This document shows positions 24,590 to 35,371 of a DNA stretch of 64,000 nt, in pieces. A program made the position numbers and the translations under genes. The stretch covers positions 1,798,001-1,862,000 of the forward strand of contig JAOVFP010000022.1 of NCBI GenBank assembly GCA_025738555.1, read 5' to 3'. This DNA is from Cyathus striatus (lineage: Eukaryota; Basidiomycota; Agaricomycetes; Agaricales; Nidulariaceae). The notes under the pieces were generated by a model. It was given only the letters and a program-made list of their open reading frames with translations, did not search any database and was not told the origin of the DNA. Numbering within the stretch: the stretch's first letter is position 1; each line of letters starts with the position of its first letter.

Positions 24590-25150
24590 TGTTGTTGTGC
24601 AAGATCATTAAAATAATAAATTTGAGATCAATCAATTACATGAAGTAGAAATCAATCCTTTTGTAGTTAGAAATCAATTCTTTTTTATTTGAAATCAATC
24701 CTTGTGTAGTTAGAAATCAGTCCTAGTTCAATCCAAAATCATCAGCAATCATTGGAGTGAAAATCAATAAGAGTCAAAAAGAAATCAATAAGAAATCAAT
24801 CAAAAATCAATCAAAAATCAATCAAAAATCAATGGATAACTCAAAATTGTTAGGTACCCAATTGCAGAATATACTATATACTAAGGTGGTTAACTATATA
24901 TGTATACTTACTTTATCTACTACACCATGAGTCCTTTTCTAACAAGTAAACTTTTCTCTATATTACACATACCTGGAGAGCAAAATCAATCCTTTTGGGC
25001 TTTGTAGAATTATTGGTACAAGTTTGAAATCATTGGGGAAATCAATGGAAAATCATTGCTGAAATCAATCCTTATGGACTTTGTAGAATTATTGGTACAA
25101 GTTTGAAATCAATGATAGTTCAATGGGAAATCAATGGGAAATCAATACTA
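24590..25150. repeat. AAATCAAT word-rich tract
   Basis: The octamer AAATCAAT or one-base variants occurs about 20 times, dispersed at irregular spacing on the same strand, with a small tandem cluster near 24785-24832. Longer units also recur, for example CTTTGTAGAATTATTGGTAC at 25000 and 25079. A central segment (24841-24960) lacks the word. No ORF. The organisation resembles the word-rich flanks of the hAT-like element at 43456. Confidence 0.7.
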
Positions 25151-25305
25151 AAATTATTTTATTTTATTCTATTCTATAGCATTCACAGAGGTGTACTAGT
25201 TTCAAAAATGCTAGAATGATGAAATCACATGATCACATGTTCTAAGCTGTAGTATTATTACTAATATAACACTTTTACATAATATGTACATTTATGTATA
25301 AAGAA

Positions 25306-25351
25306 TGTCATGACTGTGCCCCTAGCCTGACTTGATAGTGGAGTAAGAGGG
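25306..25351 (-). repeat. Inverted 46-bp G1 LTR terminus next to the 5' LTR
   Basis: This is the reverse complement of the last 46 bp of a G1 LTR. It abuts the first base of the G1a 5' LTR. The same terminal segment is exactly what is missing from the G1a 3' LTR, which ends early at 33460. Confidence 0.8.
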
Positions 25352-26071
25352 TGTCATATCCCGTATCGCCTACCTCTGGACCCCTATGCTCTTACTCCGC
25401 CTTTCCCTTTGTTTACTCTGGACTTTGATTACGTTCTTAGTATTACTTATTGCTTACTGTACATAGATTACTTTCATTTCCCTTCTTCCGTTCTACTGAG
25501 CTATCCCCTCAGTAATGTAGTATACATCTTGTAGTGAGTCACTTATCATTCTTAAGTGCACCACTATCAGTTTTACTTTACACCGCCATATGCACTCACT
25601 TCTCTGACACGTTTTATTATGTTTAATTAGTTATAGTCTTCATTCTACGTACACCTACCCTGACCATACTTCTCTGCTGGCCTTGGCCAGCAGCCTTTAC
25701 TTACTCCGAGTCTCTAGTATTTAAGTAGTACTTGATTTGTACTTAGTCTTCAGTTTCATATTGAACTACATCCTCACCCTTCAGTCTGACTTGAGTTACA
25801 TCTCTCGTCCCCTCGTCTCTTGTCTTCTCCGAAGGGCTTGCCCTTACTCTGAAATCCAGGACCAGGAATCCCAGGGGTGCAGCACATAAGCTGAAGCCAA
25901 AGTCCTATCCCCCTGAGTTATTGTTCTCCGCCTTTGTCTATTACTCACCCCTCAAAGTCCTATCCCCCTGAGTTATCGTTCTCTGCCTTTGTCTATTACT
26001 CACCCCTTATTTCTCTGCAGTCACTCTCTTGTACTCCGCCACCAAGTCAGGCTAGGGGCACGGTCATGACA
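25352..26071 (+). repeat. 5' LTR of G1a with internal 55-bp tandem duplication
   Basis: A 720-bp LTR from TGTCATATCC to TCATGACA. It is 55 bp longer than the solo LTRs because the segment at 25899-25953 is repeated at 25954-26008 with a few substitutions. The duplication is absent from the G1a 3' LTR but present in the G1b LTR at 33461. Confidence 0.9.
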
Positions 26072-27270
26072 GTATACGAAACTACCACCTTGGATTCCTC
26101 TCATAATGCCTTTCTTTCTCTCATGGCTACCTGCACGCAGACTCAGACTGCACATGCTAGGAGCCATGAACAGCAGCAAAATGATGTGCACTGTAGCAAT
26201 TGTCTAGCTGCTCAGCAAGCCCATGAACATAACACAGCTAACACGCCTCATTGTGTTGACTCTGCTCTGCCTCTTTCTCGGTGGAATGCCCCAGCCTCAG
26301 CTAGTGCTCTTGTTTCTGGAGGAATTACCTCCACTCATCGTGCAGCTCGTGAACTTCAGCCAGTTCATAGCAATCAATTGCACGCACCTCAACCAATCCC
26401 GTTGAGTATTCCTTTCGACCCCACTCTCATCCCCAACGCATCCATCGAACCAGTGGATATTCAGATTTCTCTGGAAGGTGCAGCTGCACACCAGCAGCAA
26501 GCATCCACAGCCACTTCACCATCTGCCCAACAGCCTGTAGCCTCAGGCAGTGGAGGACCTCCTCCACCTCCACCTCCTTCTGGTGGTAATTCTGCCAGAG
26601 TTGGAAACAATGACCCTCCAGATGATAATGGAGATGATGGTGACCAACCCAGAGATGATGGTGACGATGGTGATGGATCTGGAGATGACGGCAACAAGCC
26701 AGGAGATGATGATAATGAGCCAGGGGATGATGATGAGCAGGCAGGTGCTGGTGGCAATGGTCCTGGCGGACCAAATCGCCCCGGAGGTCCTCCCTCTGAC
26801 CCCTCTGAGCCTCCTTCTAGGCCTCCGTCAAGGGATGACTATCGCAACCCTCGTCGCCCAACTGCAAGACCCCATTACAATTTCACCTGGAATGAAATCC
26901 TGGAAATGGTGGCCTCTGTGGCGGGTTATTTTGCCCCACCACCACCACCTCCACCACCTCCTCCTCCCATTCAGGAGAAGAAGGTTAACCAGCCGGACAA
27001 CTTTGATGGCTCCAACACGCTTAAGCTGGAGCCCTTCATTATGCAAGTCTGCTTGGTTTTCCAGAACAACCCTCAGCTGTACCCAGATGATGCCTCTAAA
27101 GTCAACTATGCGTTGACTTTCCTCTGTGGCTCTGCCAGCAATCTGTTTGCCACCCATCTCGATGATGATGCATATGAGCCATGGATGGACTCATGGGGCT
27201 ATTTCATTCAGCTACTCCGGACTCATTTCGGTCATACCAACCCTGTTGGTGAAGCTGAAATCCACTTCTA
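26066..27270 (+). pseudogene. G1a Gag, truncated
   Basis: The frame is open from upstream of the LTR border. The first plausible ATG overlaps the LTR end (26066, MTVYETT). The central part is a disordered Pro/Gly/Asp-rich linker, followed by runs of Asp-Asp-Gly and a ten-proline stretch. The conserved Gag core follows (KKVNQPDNFDGS, YALTFLCGSASNLF, FGHTNPVGEAEI). The frame then hits TAA at 27269. The expected C-terminus and CCHC zinc knuckle are missing because of a deletion at about 27253. Confidence 0.8.
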
Positions 27271-30200
27271 ACTCCATACTTACAGAGAGTATTTTATTAT
27301 CTGTAACGTTTCCTACTGGTGAATGCATGGATATTTCATTCTATGTAACTCCGCTCGATTCTTCCTGCTCCATGGTATTAGGATTTAACTGGCTCTCCCA
27401 ACACAATCTGTTGATTGACTGGACTGAGAGACATATACTTGGCTTCCAAACCCTGGTTCTAGGAGAATCTTCTCCGTCTTTGTCGACACCTGCACTAAGG
27501 GCATCTGCCTCCTTGCAAAACCCTCCATCACCAGCTTCGTTTTCTGTTCCTCCATTGGACAATAGTCCACCTCCTAGTATCTCGCTCATTAATGCTGCAG
27601 CTTTTCTCCAGACTAGTAAGCTCGCAGGCTTGCAGATGTTTAGGATACAAGTCGGTGCCGTAGTTTCAGCTTCTGCCGCTGCCATGGCTGCAGAAGCTGT
27701 GGACCTTTCTAGTATTCCTCCGGAATACCACGAGTTCGCTGATGTCTTCAGCAAAACACAAGCAGACACTCTTGCTCCACATTGCCCTTACAATCTCTGG
27801 ATCAACTTGGAGGAAGGTACATCTCCTCCAGTCAGTACTGTGTATTCACTGTTGCAGTCCGAGTTGGCCTCTCTACGAGAGTTCATTGACGAACATCTCC
27901 GGATTGGCTTCATCCGTCCTTCTCATTCTCCACATGGAGCACCAGTGCTCTTTGTCCAGAAGAAAGATGGATCCCTTCAACTCTGTGTCGATTTCCGTGG
28001 GCTTAATGCAATCTCCAAAAAGGATCGATATCCCCTTCCCCTTATTTCCGACCTCCTTGACTCTCCTCGCAAGGCTAGAATTTACACCAAGATTGATCTC
28101 CGCCATGCTTACCACTTAGTCTGCATCGCTGATGGAGATGAGTGGAAGACCACTTTTCATACTTGCTATGGCTTGTTTGAATGGCTAGTAATGCCGTTTG
28201 GACTCACCAATGCACCTGTGGCTTTCCAACATTTCATGAACGACATTTTCAAGGACATGCTTGATGTGTGCATTACAGTCTACCTTGACGATATACTAAT
28301 CTACTCTGATAGTCTCGAGGAGCACAAACAGCACGTTAAAGAAGTCCTCAAGCATTTATGCCAACATGGGCTCTATGCCCAGGTGGACAAGTGTGAATTC
28401 CACACTGAATCTGTTGAGTACTTAGGTTACGTCCTTTCTCCAGGTGGCCTCACTATGTCCCAGGATAAAGTCCAAACCATTAAGGATTGGCCTGAGCCTA
28501 AGAAAGTTAAAGACATTCAGTCTTTCCTTGGGTTTGCCAACTTCTACAGGTGCTTTATCCAGCACTACTCTGATATAGTAGTGCCACTCACTCGTCTTAC
28601 CTGCAAGGGCTTGAAGTGGGACTTTTCTCCGGCTTGCCGTTCAGCGTTTGAGAAACTTAAGGACACCTTCACTACAGCCCTTGTACTCATTCATTGGGTC
28701 CCTGATGCCCAGATCATTGTAGAGACTGATGCCTCTGACTATGCCCTCAGAGCAATCCTCTCTATTGTCGCTGACAATGGCGATATTCACCCCATTGCAT
28801 TCCATTCCCATACCTTCACTGCTCCTGAACTGAATTATGACACCCATGACAAGGAACTCCTGGCTATTTTTGAAGCTTTTTGTGTCTGGTGACACTACTT
28901 GGAAGGTTCTGGTACTCTGGTTGATGTGGTCACTGACCATAAAAACTTAGAGTATTTCTCCACCACCAAGATCCTCGCTCGCCGCCAGGCTCGTTGGTCA
29001 GAGTACCTGTCTCAGTTTAATCTGGTTATTCGTTTCTGCCCAGGGAAACTTGGTGTGAAACCTGATGCTTTAACTAGATGATGGGACGTCTACCCTAAAG
29101 GGGGGAATAACGACTATGCCAAAGTCAATCCACACAATTTTCGCCCTGTTTTTACCCAAGAACAGCTCATTGCCTCTATCCATGCCACCACACTCCTTCA
29201 TCCTGTTCTCCATGCCAGCATCATTATGGATGTTGAGCAACTCCACCGTGACATCCTCACTGCCCAACCCCTAGACACTGTCGCATCCATCCACCTTCGC
29301 AATCCTACTAATCGTTGGTCTGTCGGTTCAGATGGCTTACTCCGCCTCGACAACTGGATTTATGTCCCAGACGACAATTCTCTCCACCTTCGCATTGTCC
29401 AGTACAAACATGACTATTTACTCGCCGGACATCCTGGTCAGAACAAGACTTTGGATAATATTCGACAGGAATATACTTGGCCTGGACTCCATACTTATGT
29501 CAAGGACTATTGTAAGTCTTGCACCATCTGCTTACAGTCTAAACCACAGCATCACTATCCCTATGGTACCTTGAAGCAACTCCCTATTCCAGAGCGCCCA
29601 TGGAATTCTATATCTATGGACTTCATTGAAACACTTCCCATCTCTGGATTTGATAAGTACAATTCAATCCTAGTCATTGTTGACTGCCTTAGCAAGCAAG
29701 CTATATTCATCCCTTGCCATAACACCATTACCTCTGCCCAGCTCGCTAAGCTCTTTGTCATGCATGTATTCTCTAAGCACAGTGTTCCCAGCCACATTAC
29801 CTCTGATCGTGGTTTGGAGTTCATCTCCCACTTCTTCCGGTCTCTTGGTAAGGTTCTCAACATCAACCTACACTTTACCTCCGGATACCATCCAGAAGGC
29901 GACGGACAAACTGAACACATTAACCAAGTCTTAGAACAGTACCTCTGCATCTACTGCAATTACCAGCAGGACAACTGGGCTGATCTCCTTCCCATCGCTG
30001 AGTTTGCATATAACAATACACCAAGCTCGACCACTAATATGACTCCTTTCTTTGCCAATAAGGGTTATCATCCACAGATTACAATTTATCCTGAACGTGA
30101 TGTTACCTCCATTCATGCCAGGGACTATGCTGTGAATCTTCAGGAACTTCATGAAAATCTCAAGGCCAAAATAGCACTTGCTCAGAAGCGCTATCAGGTC

Positions 30201-30707
30201 GGAGCAGACAACCATCGCTTGCCTGCCCTGGAGTTCAAAGTTGGAACTAAAGCCTTTGTCCGTGCTAAGTTCTTTAACACCACTCGCCCTTCCAAGAAAT
30301 TGGCTGAAAAGTATTATGGTCCTTTTGAGATCATTGCCGAAACTGGTACCCACTCCTGCACCCTTAGACTCCCTTCCAATTTCTGAGCTGTACACCCCGT
30401 ATTCCATGTTTCTATACTCAAGCCCACAGTTGAAAACACTATCCCTGGTCGAGAGATAGCTCCACCTCCCCCTGTGGAAATCGACGGAGATATTGAGTTC
30501 GAGATCAGTGAGATCTGCAACTCCAAGCTAGATCGCTGGTTCAAGAAATGCCCTCTTTGCTATTTAGTCCAATGGACTGGTTATGAAGGAACTGATGAAG
30601 AACTCACTTGGTTGGCTACCACTGAAGTAGAACATGCTACAGAGCTCATAGAGGAATTTCACACTCGTTATCCCAATAAGCCTAATCCTTCTACTCCTGT
30701 TACATAG
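27253..30707 (+). pseudogene. G1a Pol: protease end, RT, RNase H, integrase, chromodomain
   Basis: The sequence starts inside the protease (FPTGECMDISFYVTPLD, VLGFNWL) without the catalytic DSG. RT follows with RPSHSPHGAPVLFVQKKDG, VDFRGLN and the active site VYLDDILIYSD (28281-28310). RNase H has ETDASDYAL, DKELLAI and TDHKNLEYF. Integrase has an HH-CC zinc motif (KHDYLLAGH, CKSCTIC) and the D-D-E residues in SMDFIETLP, TSDRGLEF and QTEHINQVLEQ. A chromodomain (YLVQWTGYEGTDEELTWL) ends with TAG at 30705. Internal stops at 28890, 29079 and 30384 are all TGA, at VW-stop-HYLEGSG, TR-stop-WDVYPK and SNF-stop-AVHPVF. Relatives have Arg at the latter two. Confidence 0.88.
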
Positions 30708-31031
30708 ATTTTCTCCACTTACATTTTTGTTTCTCTGCTATAGTTTATTGTATATCTGTATCTGTCTTTTTGACCAAAGGTTGAAGATCAACACTTCTCC
30801 GGACACCGCTTGCATGATGACCACTACGTTTAATAAGCATAGCTGACTCGTCACTTTGCATACTTAATGAGGTGGGCTGAGAGTGGAAGTGCGGAGTTGC
30901 ATTGGTTTTCTCCTAAGGTGTTTCTTTTTACTCTGTCTTACTATTTACTCTTACTTTTCGTTCTCCTCGCACCAAAAATCATTAAAGTCAACAAAAACAA
31001 GTATATACATTTTTTCTCCGCCTACTGTACA

Positions 31032-32670
31032 CTACTCTTTGTCTTCTTTTTGTTCCTCCTCTTCATTACTCCTGGACTCATTAGTCTCCGCCGGAGTACC
31101 CTCCTCTGCCGCTTGCATGGTTGTCATCAACCTATTCAATGTTCCCATCAACTCTGTGTGCATGTTGACATTTCTCCCCAAGGCCTCCATCAGCAAGTCT
31201 GATAAGGGACTCCCGGAGTTGAGCTGCATCACCAACTTGTCGTGCTCATTCTCCGCCAGATACAGTTGGTCCCTCAGAATCTTGCACTCAGCGTCGAACA
31301 TCTTCCCCTTGGTCCACCATTCATCTGCCTGCTTCTCCGAGATCTCTAACTTCAACCTTGCCACCGCCAGTTGCATCTGCAACTCCTCCACCAATTTCTC
31401 CTGCCCAGCACCACCGGTCTCCATCTTCTCCAGACCTCTTCTCTGCTCCTCTGTGTTCCCCAGGACTACAGTCCCCCACATTATTCCCTCATTTTCACAT
31501 CTCCCCTTCTTCATCCGACATGCCTTGCACGCCTTGTGGTTCATCTTCTTTCCCCTAGGAGCAAGTCAGAACAACTCCAAAAAAGAAACGAACAACTTAC
31601 TTGAGGTCCAGCAAACACTCCCTGTTCAGCTTACTGCAAACGTTGCAGGGGACCTTGGGTAAAATGTAGGCCTCTTTCTCTTTCTTCTCTGTGGCCGTCT
31701 TGGTCTTCTCCACACCTTTACCCTTCTTCTCTGCCGAGGTCTTCACTTCTTCCACCTTGACGTTGGACTTGTCGCCAGCCTGGCTCTCTGTGCCAGTACA
31801 ACTTTTGCCTCCAGACTGGCTAGCCTTGCTGCTAGCGTTGTCTTCCACTGCCTCATCATCGGCCAGGGCCTTGCTCTTAATTCCCTTGCGTTGGGAAGTC
31901 CAGGTCATTGTTTTCTTCCTCAGTGGTTTTGGCGTCACCTCTGTCATGTCCTCCGGATTCGTGTCAGTGCGCCTCCTCTTGGAGCCACCCTCATTCTCCA
32001 CCCGCTGGACGTTCTTCCCCACCTCTTCCTCCGGAGTTATGGTATGGCCTTCGGCCTCCAATTGCTGAACAGTGTGATCGCGATCAGCAAGTTGCTCCAC
32101 ATTCATATAGGTACCCACCTGTGAAACAGTGGTTACCTCCGGCTCCATTACAGGAGTTGGAGCCCCTACCCTTGTTGGTCCTACCTTGGCTACTACTTGC
32201 TCCACTATGTCCTTCACCACAGTTGAGTTGTCCACCGACATCACCAAGCTGTCGGCCTCCCTGTGGTAATGCAAAGATGTTACTACCAACTCTGGACTAA
32301 ATGACATTACTCCCAACCTTGCCATAGTCATCTTGTACTCTGTGTGTACTGGCGGAGAAGTGCCTTGACCTGTCATTTCCTCCACTGGGTGACCAGTCAG
32401 TCTTGCCATGGTCTGTGCAACCCTAGTCTTGACCTCAGCCTGCTCACGTGTCTTTGCCCTTATCACTCCTAGTCTTCCTCCTTCGTCCACTTCCATTGCA
32501 TCTTCCTTCTCTGCCTCACCCTCTGTCCCTTCCTTCTCAGCTCCCTGCTTCTCCACCTTCTTGCCCCTCAACTCCTTCTCGAGAGCTTCTAGCTCCGCTC
32601 ATTTGTGTAGGAGTAACCTAAGTTTCTCCTCGCATGTTGGGTCTTCATTCGAGTGTACAGAGGAAGGCAT
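31032..32670 (-). CDS. Antisense Zn2Cys6-like protein of G1a
   Basis: Encoded opposite to pol, between integrase and 3' LTR. The ATG at 32670-32668 begins MPSSVHSNEDPTCEEKLRLL; a TGA at 32601-32599 replaces the Arg present in the G1b copy. The body is Lys/Glu-rich. The exon ends near 31597 with CNVCSKLNREC, and a GTAAGT...CTAG intron of about 50 bp leads to the second exon with CKACRMKKGRC. Together this gives C-x2-C-x6-C-x13-C-x2-C-x6-C, the spacing of the fungal Zn2Cys6 binuclear cluster, split by the intron. A helical segment rich in Glu/Leu follows, ending acidic at 31032. The inferred role is a DNA-binding factor of the element; no target is visible. Confidence 0.7.
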
Positions 32671-32823
32671 GTTTAAAGCAATCACGTGCTAAGGAGTTAT
32701 TGCAATGGGGTAAAAGATGGGTTTGATTTTCTCCACCACGGCTGATCTTTATATATCTGGACCTGATGTCAAAACACCGATCAAAATTTCAAAAGCCTAT
32801 TGTTTCGATCACGTGCTCAGGCC

Positions 32824-32838
32824 TCAAGGGGGGAATAC
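32824..32838 (+). promoter_or_regulatory. Polypurine tract of G1a
   Basis: CAAGGGGGGAATAC directly precedes the 3' LTR. This is the expected position of the plus-strand primer. The same motif inverted follows the G1b LTR at 35191. Confidence 0.8.
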
Positions 32839-33460
32839 TGTCATATCCTGTATCGCCTACCTCCGGACCCCTATGCTCTTACTCCGCCTTTCCCTTTGTT
32901 TACTCCAGACTTTGATTATGTTCTTAGTATTACTTATTGCTTACTGTACATAGATTACTTTTGTTTCCCTTCTTCCATTCTACTGAGCTATCCCCTCAGT
33001 AATGTAGTATACATCTTGTAGTGAGTCACTTATCATTCTTAAGTGTGCCACTATCAGTTTTACTTTACACCGCCATACGCACTCACTTCTCCGACGCATT
33101 TTATTATGTTTAATTAGTTATAGTCTTCATTCTACGTACGCCTACCCTGACCATACTTCTCCGCTGGCCTTGGCCAGCAGCCTTTACTTACTCCAAGTCT
33201 CTAGTATTTAAGTAGTACTTGATTTGTACTTAGTCTTCAGTTTCATATTGAACTACATTCTCACCCTTCAGTCTGACTTGAGTTACATCTCTCGTCCCCT
33301 CGTCTCTTGTCTTCTCTGAAGGGCTTGCCCTTACTCTGAAATCCAGGACCAGGAATCCCAGGGGTGCAGCACATAAGCTGAAGCCAAAGTCCTATCCCTG
33401 AGTTCTCATTCTCTGCCTTTGTCTCATACTCACCCCTCACTTCTCCATAATCACCCCCTC
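32839..33460 (+). repeat. 3' LTR of G1a, lacking its last 46 bp
   Basis: It starts TGTCATATCC like the 5' LTR but stops at TCACCCCCTC and abuts the first base of an inverted G1 LTR. The 55-bp duplication of the 5' LTR is absent. Confidence 0.9.
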
Positions 33461-35190
33461 TGTCACGACCGTGCCCCTAGCCTGACTTGGTGGCGGAGTA
33501 CGAGAGAGTGACTGTGGAGAAATGAGGGGTGAGTAATAGACAAAGGCAGAGAATGATAACTCAGGGGGATAGGACTTTGAGGGGTGAGTAATAGACAAAG
33601 GTGGAGAACAATAACTCAGGGGGATAGGACTTTGGCTTCAGCTTATGTGCTGCACCCCTGGGATTCCTGGTTCTGGATTTTGGAGTAAGGGCAAGCCCTT
33701 TGGAGAAAACAAGAGACGAGAAGATGAGAGGTGTAACTCAAGTCAAATTGAGTGCTACTTAAATACTAGAGACTCAGAGTAAGTGAAGGCCAGCAGAGAA
33801 GTATGGTCAAGGTAGGCATATGTAGAATGAAGACTATAACTAATTAAACATAACAAAACACATTGGAGAAGTGAGTGCATATGGCAGTGTAAAGTGAAAC
33901 TAATAGTGGTACACTTAAGAATGATAAGTGAATCACTATGAGATGTATACTACATTTACTGAGGGGATAGCTCAGTAGGATGGAAGAAAGTGATGTACTT
34001 AGCATGTGAGTTTAGATTACTTTAGTAATACTTAGAATAGTTGCCCAATTCCAGTATTTTTATATTCTAAGTTCTCGTGTTTTAAAGTTTAATAAGTTCA
34101 AGGGTGCATGAATATCAATTCTTTTCAAAGGTAAACTAAAAATAGAACGACTTGTATATTTTTAGAACACACTAGGACTTCGACAGTTTATCAAGTACAA
34201 GTTCAATCAAACACCAATTCAATTCTGTACACATTCTAAATACTAATTCAATTCAGTATGTCTGATTCTGTGTCTAATTTCATTCTGTTCTGTTCTAATT
34301 CACTGCCCTATCTGTGGGGGGAAGAATGCCCATGCAGTTCCTGGTGTTTCTTTCCCTCCTTGCTCATCTATATACAATTACTCAACACTTATTTTACAGT
34401 TCTCTATCTATGGTACTTTCCTACCCATATGGTAGCTTAGTTCTAGGTCCAGAGTGAGTCAGCACAGAGCACCGGCCCATCTGTGTGCAACCAATCATAC
34501 AGCGCTACCACATTCCTTATCTATTGCACTATTGCGACAGTGCACACATGCTTCCATAAGCACCTTTCTAATTCAGAAACTGTGGCAGTGATGCATGATG
34601 TGTCTTCACTTTCTTTGTCAATGCGCCATCGCTACATTGCTCTCGTCCCTTTCTACACATACCATCATTATTGAGTATTTTGGTCACTGTGTCTGTACAT
34701 TTCAAATTAAGTTCTAGGGTTCTGTAAGTCATGTGTGCTTTTATTCTAGTGTTTCCATAAGTTTCTTTGGTTCATCTATTTTAGTTGGGGAATAGCACAT
34801 TCCAGGCTGTGTATTGTAATGTAAAATAGAAAATGAAAAGGTAGGTATTTGTTAAGGCTGTAAGCTTGAGACTGAGGCGGAGTATTGTGCTTTTTATATG
34901 TTTTTATTTTAATCCCTTGTTTAGTTTTTTAGGAGACAACCCGGGAACTCAGTTCCTCCTCTTGTGTTCCTACTCTAATGCACTCGGTCCGAAGTTCTTA
35001 TTTTAATTAAGAACACGAATTTATAAAGGGTACATTTACAATATAGCCTGTGTATCAAAAGGAAACAGAAGTAATCTATGTACAGTAAGCAATAATTAAT
35101 ATTAAAAGTGTAATCAAAGTCTGGAGTAACAAAGGGAAGACACAGAGTAAGAGACTAGAGGTCCAGAGGTAGGCGATATGGGATGTGACA
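33461..35190 (-). repeat. 3' LTR of G1b, interrupted
   Basis: The LTR sequence runs 33461-33990 and resumes at 35062 to GATGTGACA (35190). The 55-bp duplication is present at about 33526-33636, shared with the G1a 5' LTR. A polypurine-tract complement follows at 35191-35203. Confidence 0.9.
33991..35057. mobile_element. Solo-LTR-like insertion, 1067 bp, 4-bp duplication
   Basis: Starts TGATGTACTT and ends GTGTATCA. It is flanked by AAAG at 33987-33990 and 35058-35061, and removal restores the G1 LTR sequence. No coding capacity. TG...CA ends and length suggest a solo LTR of another family. It shares the phrase AAGTTCAAGGGTGCA with the insertion at 53285. Confidence 0.8.
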
Positions 35191-35371
35191 GTATTCCTCC
35201 CTTAAGGCTGAGCCTCAAGGCCTGAGCATGTGATCAAGACAATAGGCTTTTGAAATTTTGATCAGTGTTTGACATCAGGTCTGGATATATAAAGGTCAGC
35301 TGTGGAGGAAAAAATCAAACCCATTCTTTACCCTGTTATATCAACTCCTTAACATGTGATTGTTTTAAACA

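Larger units (their letters stand above)
25352..33460 (+). mobile_element. Ty3/Gypsy chromodomain retrotransposon G1a
   Basis: An 8.1-kb LTR element with 5' LTR, gag, protease remnant, RT, RNase H, integrase, chromodomain, an antisense Zn2Cys6-like gene, a polypurine tract and a 3' LTR. The order RT-RH-IN and the C-terminal chromodomain place it among chromoviruses. Defects: a deletion fusing gag to protease, at least three TGA stops at Arg positions, and loss of the last 46 bp of the 3' LTR. It lies tail-to-tail with the second copy G1b. Confidence 0.9.

Noticed and set aside
24905..24940. Possible A box of a second tRNA-like sequence in the AAATCAAT tract
   Set aside because: No B box at proper distance and no foldable cloverleaf.
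26427..26774. Minus-strand His- and Ser-rich ORFs
   Set aside because: Shadows of the Asp/Pro-rich linker of G1a Gag.
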